This document shows, in pieces, positions 26,617 to 35,098 of a stretch of 64,000 nt of DNA. Below the pieces are notes generated by a model that did not search any database, was not told where the DNA came from, and worked only from the letters and a program-made list of their open reading frames with translations. The position numbers and the translations under genes are program-made. Source of the DNA: Paenibacillus sp. J5C2022 (GTDB lineage Bacteria > Bacillota > Bacilli > Paenibacillales > Paenibacillaceae); NCBI RefSeq assembly GCF_025567625.1, contig NZ_JAOQJC010000021.1, positions 1-64,000 on the forward strand, written 5' to 3'. The stretch's first letter is position 1. Each line of letters begins with the position of its first letter.

Positions 26617-27540
26617 TTACCATATCGACTTGCCGCTAACTTGGCGGGAAGCATAATTCGCTGAAATGATCAAAATAAATCCGACGATACTTTTAAACAG
26701 GCCGACTGCCGTCGCATAGGACATACGTCCGTCCAATAAGCCGATCCGATACGTGTACGTCTCAAATACATCGGCTGTCTCATAGGTTAGAGGGTTATAT
26801 AGCAGATACACTTGCTCAAACCCATTGTCGAGCACATTGCCTAACTTCAGCAGCAATAAAATGACGATGGTCACCGCAATACCCGGGAGTGTCACATAGC
26901 GGATTCGCTGCAACCGGGTTGCCCCGTCTATCGTTGCCGCTTCATACAAGGTCGGATCGATCCCTGTCATAGCTGCAAGGTAAATAATTGTTCCCCAGCC
27001 GACCTCCTTCCAGATCTCCGCGCTAACTACTATCGTTCGGAAATACTCCGGCAATGTCAGAAATTTGATCGGTTCATATCCCAACGAGCCGATCAGATGA
27101 TTGACCAGACCGGATGAGGGGGACAAGAAGTTGATGATAATCCCGGATAAGACGACCCATGAGATGAAATGGGGCAGATACATGACAGTCTGGGCTATAC
27201 GCTTAAATGCCATCTGACGCACTTCGTTCAGCATAATGGCCAGCAGGATCGGTGCCGGGAACCCCCATATGATCTGGTAGAAGCTCAGCAGAAGTGAATT
27301 GCGAAGCACCCTGAAGAAGTGTTCGGATGCGAATAGCTGCTGGAAGTTGGTTAATCCAATCCAGTCGCTTCCCCATATGCCGCGTACAAGATTCAATTCC
27401 TTGAAAGCGATAACAATTCCGAGTATCGGGATGTACTTGAAAACAATCAAATATACAAATCCGGGGACTAAAAACATATACAGCCATTTGTTTCGAATGA
27501 GATGGGTGATCAGGGGTTCTTTTTTGATCGATTGTGCCAC
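26617..27540 (-). CDS. Sugar ABC transporter permease (LplB-type)
   Basis: This 307-residue permease has six membrane segments and the EAA-like loop YEAATIDGATRLQRIRYVTL. The start is GTG 27540, seven bases after AAAGGAG; an upstream in-frame ATG at 27618 lacks a ribosome site and gives an atypical N-terminus. It is the first gene of the importer and follows a 176-base gap after the YesM/YesN genes that contains a cre-like site. Confidence 0.9.
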   Translation of the reverse strand: MAQSIKKEPLITHLIRNKWLYMFLVPGFVYLIVFKYIPILGIVIAFKELNLVRGIWGSDWIGLTNFQQLFASEHFFRVLRNSLLLSFYQIIWGFPAPILLAIMLNEVRQMAFKRIAQTVMYLPHFISWVVLSGIIINFLSPSSGLVNHLIGSLGYEPIKFLTLPEYFRTIVVSAEIWKEVGWGTIIYLAAMTGIDPTLYEAATIDGATRLQRIRYVTLPGIAVTIVILLLLKLGNVLDNGFEQVYLLYNPLTYETADVFETYTYRIGLLDGRMSYATAVGLFKSIVGFILIISANYASRQVSGKSIW

Positions 27541-27637
27541 CTGTCTGCTCCTTTCGTTTTGTGCTGTGCCACTACAGTAAGTATATAGGAGCAGAGAAGG
27601 CGTAGAAATCAGGCACAATCTAGAAATAGTGGGGATA

Positions 27638-27651
27638 TGAAAACGTTTTAT
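27638..27651 (+). promoter_or_regulatory. cre-like site upstream of the sugar importer
   Basis: TGAAAACGTTTTAT matches the CcpA cre consensus except at its last two positions. It lies about 100 bases before the LplB-type permease start, where catabolite repression of a sugar importer would be expected. Confidence 0.45.
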
Positions 27652-27716
27652 TTCGTCAAAAAACGACTCAGTGTGACTGCATTTACTTTTTGTAGGGGCT
27701 CATTTACTTCCTGCAG

Positions 27717-29531
27717 TCAGATCTGCTTCGGTAATCTCAGTTCTACGATGGTTCCTTCTCCTTCCTTGCCGGATATTTTTAACCCGCAGCCTTTGCCGAA
27801 GATCAATCCGATCCTGCGATTGACATTCATCAGACCGATGTGATCGGCTTCCTTGATCTGATCGGACCCAAAGCTTTGATTAATCCGCTCCGCCTGCAGA
27901 AAGCCAATTCCTACCCCGTTATCCTTGATCCGCAGTATGACTGACCGGGTATCTTCGTAGCCGGTAATCGTAATGACACCTGGCCTTCCTGAAGGTTTAA
28001 TTCCGTGGTAGATAGCATTCTCAATAATGGGTTGGAGAGTTAGCCTGACGGTCAGGTAGTCAAAGATGGACTCATTGATTTTCCAGATGACTTCCAACTC
28101 GTCTTTATAATGCATTTGCTGGACCTCTACATACAGTCTGGCATGTTCGATTTCCGTGCGAAGAGGAATGACATTGTTGCCTGTGGACAGGCTGAGACGC
28201 AGCAATCTTGACAGTGCATGGATCATGGACGAGGCTTCATTTTTCCCTCCCGTCAGCCGCATGACTTTCCAGTTGACTGCTTCCAGCGTATTGTAGAGCA
28301 TATGAGGATTAATTTGCGCTTGCAGCGCAATGGACTGCGCCTTGCTCATCAGTTCGTAGCGCCTTTCCAGCTCCTGCTCCATCTCTTTTTTCTGCTCGCT
28401 GGATTGCACGATTGCAGCAGCGATATACTTTAGTTCGTTCAAGGCTCCTGCTGTGTTTTTCTCATTATCTCGCTGGGCAGGCAAGTTGTTCGCCAGCAGT
28501 GACAGAATGCTGTGAATCGGTCGATAGGTTTTCACAGAAATAAGGAAAGCGATAATGAGACTGGTAACGACTCCCGTAACGATTAGGAGCGCGATGAAGG
28601 AACGAAGCCGGTTCTGGCTGGATTCGTAACGCTCCAGCGGAATGGCGGATAGGAATGTCCAGTCTCTTCCCCGTGAAGGAACCGCAGAGACAACCGTCGA
28701 TCTGCCGTCTCTGTTCCGGGTAACATGCGAGAACGTCCGGTCGAAGCGATCCGCATCCCATTCAGGGTGATAGTTCCCGATTGACTGATGGATGCGCGTC
28801 GGGTCATGGGTGAATACAATTTGTCCCTGCCGATCGACGATGTAAATCTCCTGCTCTGGCGTCATTCCCTTCATGAGGGGTTCCAACTGCTTGGCTCCGA
28901 CACTTACGGTCATTAGACCTTCCTGATTCGCCCCGCTTACCGGAAGCAGCCGGAACAAGACAACCTCGGGTTCTTCGTCTTGCGGCGAATCGATCGTGCG
29001 AATCCAGAACTTGTGCGTATCTTTCGTGGCCAAGTAGTCATGATACCACCACTCATATCTGTACTTGTCCAGACTTCCTGCATTGGTCTCGCTCACGAGA
29101 TAATCCGTCTTCGCAAAATAGAGCTGAATGGAAGAAACATATGGATTCGTCAGTATGGAAATGCGCAGCAAGTCCTGAATGCGGCGAATTCGTTCAATAG
29201 TCGAATAATCCAGCGGATAGTCCAGTCGCTCGCTCCTTAAGAACAGATCAACATCCGATACGGTTCCCAGACGGATGCTGAGACTCTCCGCTTCGTTAAT
29301 AATAATATCAACTGTATCGCGGATACGGGTCAGCTCGCTTAAGCTGGAACGGCTGACTTCTCTCCTCATCGCCGAGTCGTTATACTGATAGACCAGATAA
29401 TGCACACAAGCTAAAGGCACCATAAGCAAAAAAAGCACGACCAGGAAGTTCTTGATGAAAATACTGTTGAATTTATAGTTTTTGATGTACGTCCATAAGG
29501 TCGCTTTCCCGTCCAAGCTTCTTCCCCCCAT
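27717..29531 (-). CDS. YesM-type sensor histidine kinase
   Basis: This 604-residue kinase has two membrane segments around an extracellular dCache-like sensor, then HAMP, a His_kinase domain with His410 in QINPHMLYN, and a HATPase domain (IIENAIYHG; IKDNGVGIG). This is the YesM/LytS-like class. Its ATG overlaps the stop of the response regulator (TGATG), so the pair is coupled. It probably senses the extracellular oligosaccharide, perhaps with the binding protein, and induces the importer downstream. Confidence 0.9.
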   Translation of the reverse strand: MGGRSLDGKATLWTYIKNYKFNSIFIKNFLVVLFLLMVPLACVHYLVYQYNDSAMRREVSRSSLSELTRIRDTVDIIINEAESLSIRLGTVSDVDLFLRSERLDYPLDYSTIERIRRIQDLLRISILTNPYVSSIQLYFAKTDYLVSETNAGSLDKYRYEWWYHDYLATKDTHKFWIRTIDSPQDEEPEVVLFRLLPVSGANQEGLMTVSVGAKQLEPLMKGMTPEQEIYIVDRQGQIVFTHDPTRIHQSIGNYHPEWDADRFDRTFSHVTRNRDGRSTVVSAVPSRGRDWTFLSAIPLERYESSQNRLRSFIALLIVTGVVTSLIIAFLISVKTYRPIHSILSLLANNLPAQRDNEKNTAGALNELKYIAAAIVQSSEQKKEMEQELERRYELMSKAQSIALQAQINPHMLYNTLEAVNWKVMRLTGGKNEASSMIHALSRLLRLSLSTGNNVIPLRTEIEHARLYVEVQQMHYKDELEVIWKINESIFDYLTVRLTLQPIIENAIYHGIKPSGRPGVITITGYEDTRSVILRIKDNGVGIGFLQAERINQSFGSDQIKEADHIGLMNVNRRIGLIFGKGCGLKISGKEGEGTIVELRLPKQI

Positions 29532-30655
29532 CACATCTGCCGTTCCCTGTATTCGCTCGGGAGATAGCCCGTATGTTTCTTGAATAGCTTGTAGAAATGA
29601 CGTACATCCTTATAACCCGTCTGTTCGCAAACCTCGTATATTTTCAGATTGGTATCGCGCAACAGTTCGGCGGCCAGTTCCATTCGAACTCCGGTTACAT
29701 AATCGGAGAAGCTGCGGCCGGTTTCCAGCTTGAACAACCGGCTCAAGTAGACGGGATTCAAGTAGACCTGTTCCGCCACTTCGCCCAGCGTAATATCTTG
29801 CTTTAGCTTCTCCCTAATGTACTGCTTGGCCTGGGTGATTACTTTCCGCTCTGTTGGATTGTCTTTGGTCCGGTGCTCGTCCAGCCATTGATTCAATGCC
29901 GGATACACAGCTTCAACCTTCCATTCCAGTCTCAACCCGGACAGAGAGAGGACCCGGGCGGCCGAACGCTCCAGCAAGCCGTTCAGGCGACTGTCGAACC
30001 CCACCGGATCGCCTGATACGGACACAGCCAGCATATGCAAAGGCTTGCCGGGCTGGCCGTGCGGCAGCATAACGATGTCGGACGAGTCTTCCGGCAAGCT
30101 GTGAAGCATAGCCTTCCGTACTTCATCCACCGGCGATTCGGATGACCAGGATATGAGGACCCGGGCGCAAGGGCTTGTCCCCGGATCGATGCTCATTCCG
30201 ATCAGGTGCTGGAACATGCGGTCTAACTGTTCTTGCTGCTGAAGCTGGCGGTCCCGTTCCTCTCGCTCCTGATCCAATTGTTCCTTCAAGGAATGGAATA
30301 CTCTGTACAATTCGTCCAGATCGGTTGGCTTCAAGAGGTAATCGTACACATTGTACCGAAGCGCTTCTTTGGCAAGCTCGAACTCCTGGTACCCGCTAAT
30401 CAGGACGATCCGGACAGGAAGGTTCTGCTCGTAGATATGCTTGGCCAGGCTCAATCCGGAGAGGAACGTCATTCGGATATCCGACAGTACAACATCTACA
30501 TGGTGCTGCTCGAGATAACTGATCCCTTCAGCGCCGTCCTTTAATGCTGCCACTACTTGAAAGCCGCAGCTTTGCCAGTCCACGATGTCAACGAAGCCTT
30601 CCCGCACCTCTTTGTCGTCGTCCACGATCAATAACCGATATGCCGATTCCCTCAT
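29531..30655 (-). CDS. YesN-type AraC response regulator
   Basis: This 374-residue protein has an N-terminal receiver with phospho-acceptor Asp59 (VVLSDIRM), a middle linker and a C-terminal AraC domain (LGEVAEQVYLNPVYLSRLFK; YEVCEQTGYKDVRHFYKLFK). It is the partner of the overlapping YesM kinase and probably activates the importer and perhaps the catabolic genes. A G-rich site precedes the ATG. Confidence 0.92.
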   Translation of the reverse strand: MRESAYRLLIVDDDKEVREGFVDIVDWQSCGFQVVAALKDGAEGISYLEQHHVDVVLSDIRMTFLSGLSLAKHIYEQNLPVRIVLISGYQEFELAKEALRYNVYDYLLKPTDLDELYRVFHSLKEQLDQEREERDRQLQQQEQLDRMFQHLIGMSIDPGTSPCARVLISWSSESPVDEVRKAMLHSLPEDSSDIVMLPHGQPGKPLHMLAVSVSGDPVGFDSRLNGLLERSAARVLSLSGLRLEWKVEAVYPALNQWLDEHRTKDNPTERKVITQAKQYIREKLKQDITLGEVAEQVYLNPVYLSRLFKLETGRSFSDYVTGVRMELAAELLRDTNLKIYEVCEQTGYKDVRHFYKLFKKHTGYLPSEYRERQM

Positions 30656-30680
30656 ATTCCGTCCCCCGTGATGCTGAATT

Positions 30681-31868
30681 TTATGAGCTCTTTACTTGAA
30701 AATATTCGGTCACAACCTTATTCATCGCCTTCTCGTCTACCTCGACTCCGAGCCCCGGCGCATTCGGCACAGTAAGCTGCCCCTGCTCCAGACAGAAGGA
30801 TGTATGCAGATACGGGGAGCTTGCCTTCAGGGCATTCGGCTGGTATTCGTAAATTAGAAAGTTGGGAATCGCCGCCGATACATGGATAGATGCGGCATGG
30901 CCGATGCCCTGATGCACGCTGAGATGGGGAGTGAATGCTACATGGTGCGCCTCCGCCAGATGAGCGATGCGCATCATCTCTGTAATGCCGTTCCTGCCCA
31001 TATCGGGCTGAACAACTTCCGCCGCGCCGGATACGATCCAGTCCTTGAAGGCATATATCGTGCGTAGCGGCTCGCCTACAGCGACCGCAGTATCGATCGC
31101 CCTCGCAAGCTTGCTGTGTCCTTCCCGATCCTCGAATGTAAGCGGAGCCTCGAAGAACAGTGCGTTGATCTCGCCTAATGATCTGCCAATTGTATAGGCT
31201 TCCGTATGCGTGCATTTGCCGTGAGCGTCGAACATCAGATCCAGTTCGTTCACGTCGTAAGCCGAACGCAACGCTTGCAGCAGGTCCATGTAAGCGCTCA
31301 TGTCCTGGTCGGCTGCGTGCACCTTGAGTGCATTGAACCCCTCTTCTCGGAGGCGTGCGGCATTCTCCATTCTTTCTTCATGATCATTCCCGGGCACACC
31401 GGTGTAATAACACTTCAATTTATCGCGATACCGCCCGCCAAGCAGCATATATACGGGTTGCCCCAATGCTTTTCCCTTAATATCCCATAATGCAATGTCC
31501 AGACCGGCCATCGCATCAATTAGATATCCTCCTGTATATCCTCTTTCACGTAAGGTGTCAAGCATTTTATCCCATAAATATTGATTTTGCATTGGATTTT
31601 CCCCCAGAACAAGCGGTGCCAGATGGTGTTTTATGATGGTCGCCACGATCTCGGGATGCGTTGGGGCCAATATCTCCCCCCAGCCTTCAACGCCGTCATC
31701 GGTCGTTACTTTTACGAATACCGTCTCGGCGTTAATGGAATAGATGCAGGAACGACGATTGCCGCTCCTTACAAAGTAATCCGGGGTAATAAATCGCTTA
31801 CCTTCTACAGGCACATCTGCTATAGGTGGCAGCTTGACAATGTAAACATCAATACGTCTAACTTTCAT
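30681..31868 (-). CDS. Enolase-superfamily sugar-acid dehydratase (galactonate-dehydratase-like)
   Basis: This 395-residue member of the mandelate racemase/muconate lactonizing family has the metal-site motifs FDAH (Asp and His), FFEAPL and VGEPL, and a catalytic-type histidine in TPHLSVHQG. The DxH motif is typical of galactonate-type acid-sugar dehydratases rather than KxK racemases. ATG 31868 follows GGAGGG; longer frames to 32003 run into the SDR gene. With DgoK-type kinase, aldolase and SDR upstream it fits conversion of an aldonate to a 2-keto-3-deoxy acid. Cycloisomerase activity on an anhydro-sugar acid is an alternative. Confidence 0.8.
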   Translation of the reverse strand: MKVRRIDVYIVKLPPIADVPVEGKRFITPDYFVRSGNRRSCIYSINAETVFVKVTTDDGVEGWGEILAPTHPEIVATIIKHHLAPLVLGENPMQNQYLWDKMLDTLRERGYTGGYLIDAMAGLDIALWDIKGKALGQPVYMLLGGRYRDKLKCYYTGVPGNDHEERMENAARLREEGFNALKVHAADQDMSAYMDLLQALRSAYDVNELDLMFDAHGKCTHTEAYTIGRSLGEINALFFEAPLTFEDREGHSKLARAIDTAVAVGEPLRTIYAFKDWIVSGAAEVVQPDMGRNGITEMMRIAHLAEAHHVAFTPHLSVHQGIGHAASIHVSAAIPNFLIYEYQPNALKASSPYLHTSFCLEQGQLTVPNAPGLGVEVDEKAMNKVVTEYFQVKSS

Positions 31869-31893
31869 TTGCAATCCCTCCGAATTGTAGTTT

Positions 31894-32718
31894 TCAGTTG
31901 TCACTCGTCGCTTCCGGGGCAAAGGTGTATGAGCCGGATTTCCAATGCCGTCGCAGATCTGACCGGACCAGCCCCCCCACCGCTTGCAGCGACATGCCTC
32001 CATCGACGACCAGGTTCACGCCGTTTACGAAAGAAGCCAGATCGGAAGCCAGGAACAGCGTCGCGTTAGCAACCTCTTCCGGATAGCCTGGCCTTCCAAG
32101 CGGATAGCAGTCACAATCTATAACAAAATCAGTCTGCTCCGCCAGCTGTCTCTGCATTTCCGCGCTCAGCGTTTTGCCCGGAGAAATACTGTTCACCCGA
32201 ATCCGATCTGCAGCTCCTTCCAGAGCAGTCTGCTGCGTGAAAGCGATAATCCCGCTCTTGGCTGCCGAATAAGCGGGCAGGCCGGGGTTCATCTGAAAGG
32301 CATTAGTGGATGACATATTCACGATGGCAGGTGCCTTTGCATGCTGCAGCAGCGGCCATGCGTATTTGGTACACAAGAAGACGGAAGTCAGATTGATATG
32401 CAGCAGCTCATTCCATTGTTCGAGTGTGCTGTCACCAATTTTGTTTATTCTGGTCACCCCGGCATTATTGACCAATATATCGAGACTGTCCAATTCACTG
32501 AATACCCGCTGTACCGCCTCTTCATCCGTCACATCCATGGTGACGGCTGCAGCATCAGCACCCATCTGCCGCAGCCGCAGAGCCGCAGCTTCTGCCTTTG
32601 CCACATGAATATCGGCCAGTCGCACAGCACAGCCCTCCGCCGCGAACCGCTCCGCAATGGCCGCGCCAAGCTGCCCAGCCGCTCCCGTAATTAGCGCTTT
32701 CCTGTTAGCAAGCAGCAT
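31894..32718 (-). CDS. SDR family NAD(P)-dependent oxidoreductase
   Basis: This 274-residue enzyme has the cofactor motif TGAAGQLGAAIA, NNAG, and the catalytic YSAAK, the classic short-chain dehydrogenase set. It lies between the aldolase and the dehydratase on the same strand. It could oxidise the sugar released by the importer/hydrolase to its lactone, or act on a keto-deoxy acid; the sequence does not decide. AGGGAGG precedes the ATG. Confidence 0.88.
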   Translation of the reverse strand: MLLANRKALITGAAGQLGAAIAERFAAEGCAVRLADIHVAKAEAAALRLRQMGADAAAVTMDVTDEEAVQRVFSELDSLDILVNNAGVTRINKIGDSTLEQWNELLHINLTSVFLCTKYAWPLLQHAKAPAIVNMSSTNAFQMNPGLPAYSAAKSGIIAFTQQTALEGAADRIRVNSISPGKTLSAEMQRQLAEQTDFVIDCDCYPLGRPGYPEEVANATLFLASDLASFVNGVNLVVDGGMSLQAVGGLVRSDLRRHWKSGSYTFAPEATSDN

Positions 32719-32762
32719 CGTCCATGCCTCCCTTCATTAATTGAGGTTCCGGCGATAGGCTT

Positions 32763-33698
32763 CTATCGCGCCTTCGACCGTTGCCGCCACCGTAATACGA
32801 GCGGGTCCAAATCGGTCAATGTCTCGAACACTTCACTTCGCAGCGTATCATCGATCGGGGCATTGGGATTGCGCACATAAGCGGATTGAATGACTCCGCC
32901 CGCTTTAAGCACCTCCTTATGAACTCCCATCGCATAACCGGCAATGGTTCCAATCCGAATAAAGGGCAGCACCCGGTAAAACAGCGCTCTCGCCGCTGCC
33001 CGTTCTCCCGATTGGAACAACCGGAATATTTCCACGCACAGGTCGGGAAATTCGCAAGCCGGCATAATGCCAACTGCTCCCCGGCAAAGCTCCTCATAAT
33101 AGTACATCCCGTTCAGCCCGCCGAAAACAGTAAGGCGGCCCTCGGAACGCTCAAGAACCTCCGATATTTTCACCGTTGTCGGAGGAGCCTCTACCTTCAC
33201 ATAGGTGATATTGTCGCATTCCTCGGCCAGCTTGATCATCGTTGCCACAGGAATTGCCACACCGCTCGCAATCGGTGCGTCTTGCAGCATAATCGGAATG
33301 TCTACTGCTCGGGCGATGGCTTCGAAATATTCCGTCATCCGTTTACCGTCCGGCTTGACCATATAAGGGGGCAGCACCATCAGAGCGTCCGCCCCGGCCT
33401 TCTGAGCCCACTTGCTCAATTGAACGGCTCCCTCCAGACCGGTGTGTCCGCTGCCGAAGACGAGGGGAACGCGCCCTTTCACTTCATCGGATACAATTTC
33501 CGCTATTTGTTCCCGCTCGCGATCCAACAAGGTATACATTTCGCTGGCATTGCCGAATAAGGCAAGACCGTTCACTCCGGCTTCCAACTGAAAGCGGATC
33601 AGTTCGCGCAGACTTGACTCATCTACCTCCCCCTTTTCGGTAAATGGAGTGGCGACAATCGGGTAAACCCCTTCCAGCTTAATCGTTGAGTTCGACAT
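32763..33698 (-). CDS. DHDPS-family (class I) aldolase
   Basis: This 311-residue TIM-barrel enzyme of the DapA/N-acetylneuraminate lyase family has the Schiff-base Lys168 in TYVKVEAPP and a Tyr in VLPPYM. The GxxGE pyruvate-binding motif appears as FGNASE, unlike lysine-pathway DapA, so it is a catabolic lyase. Its neighbours suggest cleavage of a 2-keto-3-deoxy sugar acid to pyruvate and an aldehyde. The DgoK-type kinase gene upstream raises the question of whether the substrate is phosphorylated. Confidence 0.85.
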   Translation of the reverse strand: MSNSTIKLEGVYPIVATPFTEKGEVDESSLRELIRFQLEAGVNGLALFGNASEMYTLLDREREQIAEIVSDEVKGRVPLVFGSGHTGLEGAVQLSKWAQKAGADALMVLPPYMVKPDGKRMTEYFEAIARAVDIPIMLQDAPIASGVAIPVATMIKLAEECDNITYVKVEAPPTTVKISEVLERSEGRLTVFGGLNGMYYYEELCRGAVGIMPACEFPDLCVEIFRLFQSGERAAARALFYRVLPFIRIGTIAGYAMGVHKEVLKAGGVIQSAYVRNPNAPIDDTLRSEVFETLTDLDPLVLRWRQRSKAR

Positions 33699-33855
33699 GT
33701 TCTCCGCTCTCCTTTATGTTTTGCATGTTTTATAACGGTCGGCAGCTTCATCAGATAATCGGTGAAACTAAAAATGCTGCGCCGGCGGCAACAGCTTCAC
33801 GAGCCATCGTTGCATCCAGCACAGAACCCGCGCTATCGTGCTTATATCGGCAATG

Positions 33856-33898
33856 CCGCTCTCTCAGCGAATTCCGCTCTCTCAGCGAATTCCGCTCT
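33856..33898. repeat. 18-bp tandem duplication just after the dgoK-like stop codon
   Basis: The unit CCGCTCTCTCAGCGAATT occurs at 33856-33873 and 33874-33891, followed by a partial third copy. On the minus strand the unit carries the terminal Ser-Gly-Ile-Arg-stop codons, so the stop is repeated in frame. Confidence 0.9.
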
Positions 33899-34868
33899 TA
33901 TAATGACGGTACAGGCTAACGGCTCCTTGAGCGCTGAGCGTATCGGACTGCTCTTCCGGTACAACCGTAATCTCCAGATGCGGATGCCGTTCCTGCACGA
34001 TCGGTTTGAAAATAGACGGAAATAAAGCTTTGCCGTATAACACGAGCTTTCTAATATCCGGGGTCAACAGATCGTTCAGCATAGCCAGATCCAGTGATAA
34101 TAATGCACCTAAAAATATCCCCGCCGCTTCTTGCCGGTCACGCCGCTCCATAACGTTCAGTACACGGGAGCTGAATATCGCCCGCCCAAAGCCCGCCGCC
34201 TCGGCAATAGCTAGCCCTGTGCGGACCTGCTTCAGATCGGGTCGCATCTCCGCAGGTGATGGCAGGCTGCTTTTCAAAATCGTGCTCTGCAAGATGGCCA
34301 TCATCAGCTCGCCGGTGACGGATGTCGAGCAGCGCTTGATCTCTCCACCCTCCAGCAAAATAGCTTTGTGATGGGAGCCATAGTGCATGAATACTAGCGG
34401 CTCCTGCGCCGCATCTCCCGAATGGGCCATGAAACCGAAAACTTCCGCTTCCTCGCCGCGCATCATATCCTTACGGCTCAGCTCCGCTTCGCCTATGAAT
34501 CCCGTCTTTACGCCCGGAATAAAATGAATCGGCTTGGGCGCGACAGCGGGAAAAATACGCTCGACGATTCCGGCGGACACTTGAGCGGCAGTGGCCGGGG
34601 CCGGGAGATGCGGAATGTCCATTAGCCCCATATTCGACGTGATCATACCCGACGCAACAATGGCTTCAATATCCTCCAGACTGATCGAGTTGCTACTCAA
34701 AATCTCCGAGATAGCCTCCCTCAATGCTCGCTCCAGCACTTCCGTATGACCGGCAATGGCAACGTCCCTGGACCCGACACTTCGGCAGACCGAAGCTGCG
34801 ATCCGGTCTCCGTCCATGAGACGCACCCTGCTATTCGTTGTGCCGGAGTCAATCACTAGCAGCTTCAT
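33882..34868 (-). CDS. dgoK: 2-dehydro-3-deoxygalactonokinase-like sugar-acid kinase
   Basis: This 328-residue protein has an ATPase-fold phosphate loop, VIDSGTTNSRVRL, ASGMITSNMGL, and a GEEAEVFGF motif, all features of the DgoK family that phosphorylates 2-keto-3-deoxygalactonate at O6. CAGGAG precedes the ATG. It is the first gene of the long minus-strand locus and has a candidate promoter and operator upstream. In the standard pathway its product goes to a KDPGal aldolase; here only a DHDPS-family aldolase is adjacent. Confidence 0.85.
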   Translation of the reverse strand: MKLLVIDSGTTNSRVRLMDGDRIAASVCRSVGSRDVAIAGHTEVLERALREAISEILSSNSISLEDIEAIVASGMITSNMGLMDIPHLPAPATAAQVSAGIVERIFPAVAPKPIHFIPGVKTGFIGEAELSRKDMMRGEEAEVFGFMAHSGDAAQEPLVFMHYGSHHKAILLEGGEIKRCSTSVTGELMMAILQSTILKSSLPSPAEMRPDLKQVRTGLAIAEAAGFGRAIFSSRVLNVMERRDRQEAAGIFLGALLSLDLAMLNDLLTPDIRKLVLYGKALFPSIFKPIVQERHPHLEITVVPEEQSDTLSAQGAVSLYRHYKSGIR

Positions 34869-34909
34869 GAATCACACTCCTGAAATGATTAGTCATTCTT
34901 CCCTTATTC

Positions 34910-34933
34910 ATTATAGAACCCGTCTGCCAGACG
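34910..34933 (-). promoter_or_regulatory. Candidate operator and -10 box ahead of the dgoK-like operon
   Basis: On the minus strand a TATAAT box (34910-34915) lies about 40 bases before the start. CGTCTG-C-CAGACG at 34921-34933, a perfect 6-bp inverted repeat, sits just upstream in the spacer, where a repressor would block transcription. No clear -35 box was seen. Confidence 0.45.
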
Positions 34934-35007
34934 TTATTTATATGATCTTTAGAACTTTTATTGAGATTTTTAGTTATATGCAGATGAGCGCTATTATCGG
35001 GGCGCAC

Positions 35008-35060
35008 CAAAAAAATCCAACCGTTTTGAGGGATAAGATGACTCAAAACGGTTGGATTTT
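35008..35060 (-). terminator. Rho-independent terminator of the DUF5107 gene
   Basis: A 19-bp perfect stem, with arms at 35012-35030 and 35042-35060 around an 11-base loop, is followed on the minus strand by a T-run (35008-35015). Confidence 0.92.
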
Positions 35061-35098
35061 CGTTTGCTTGCGTAGGCTTGGCGGCCTGTTCAGGGGCA

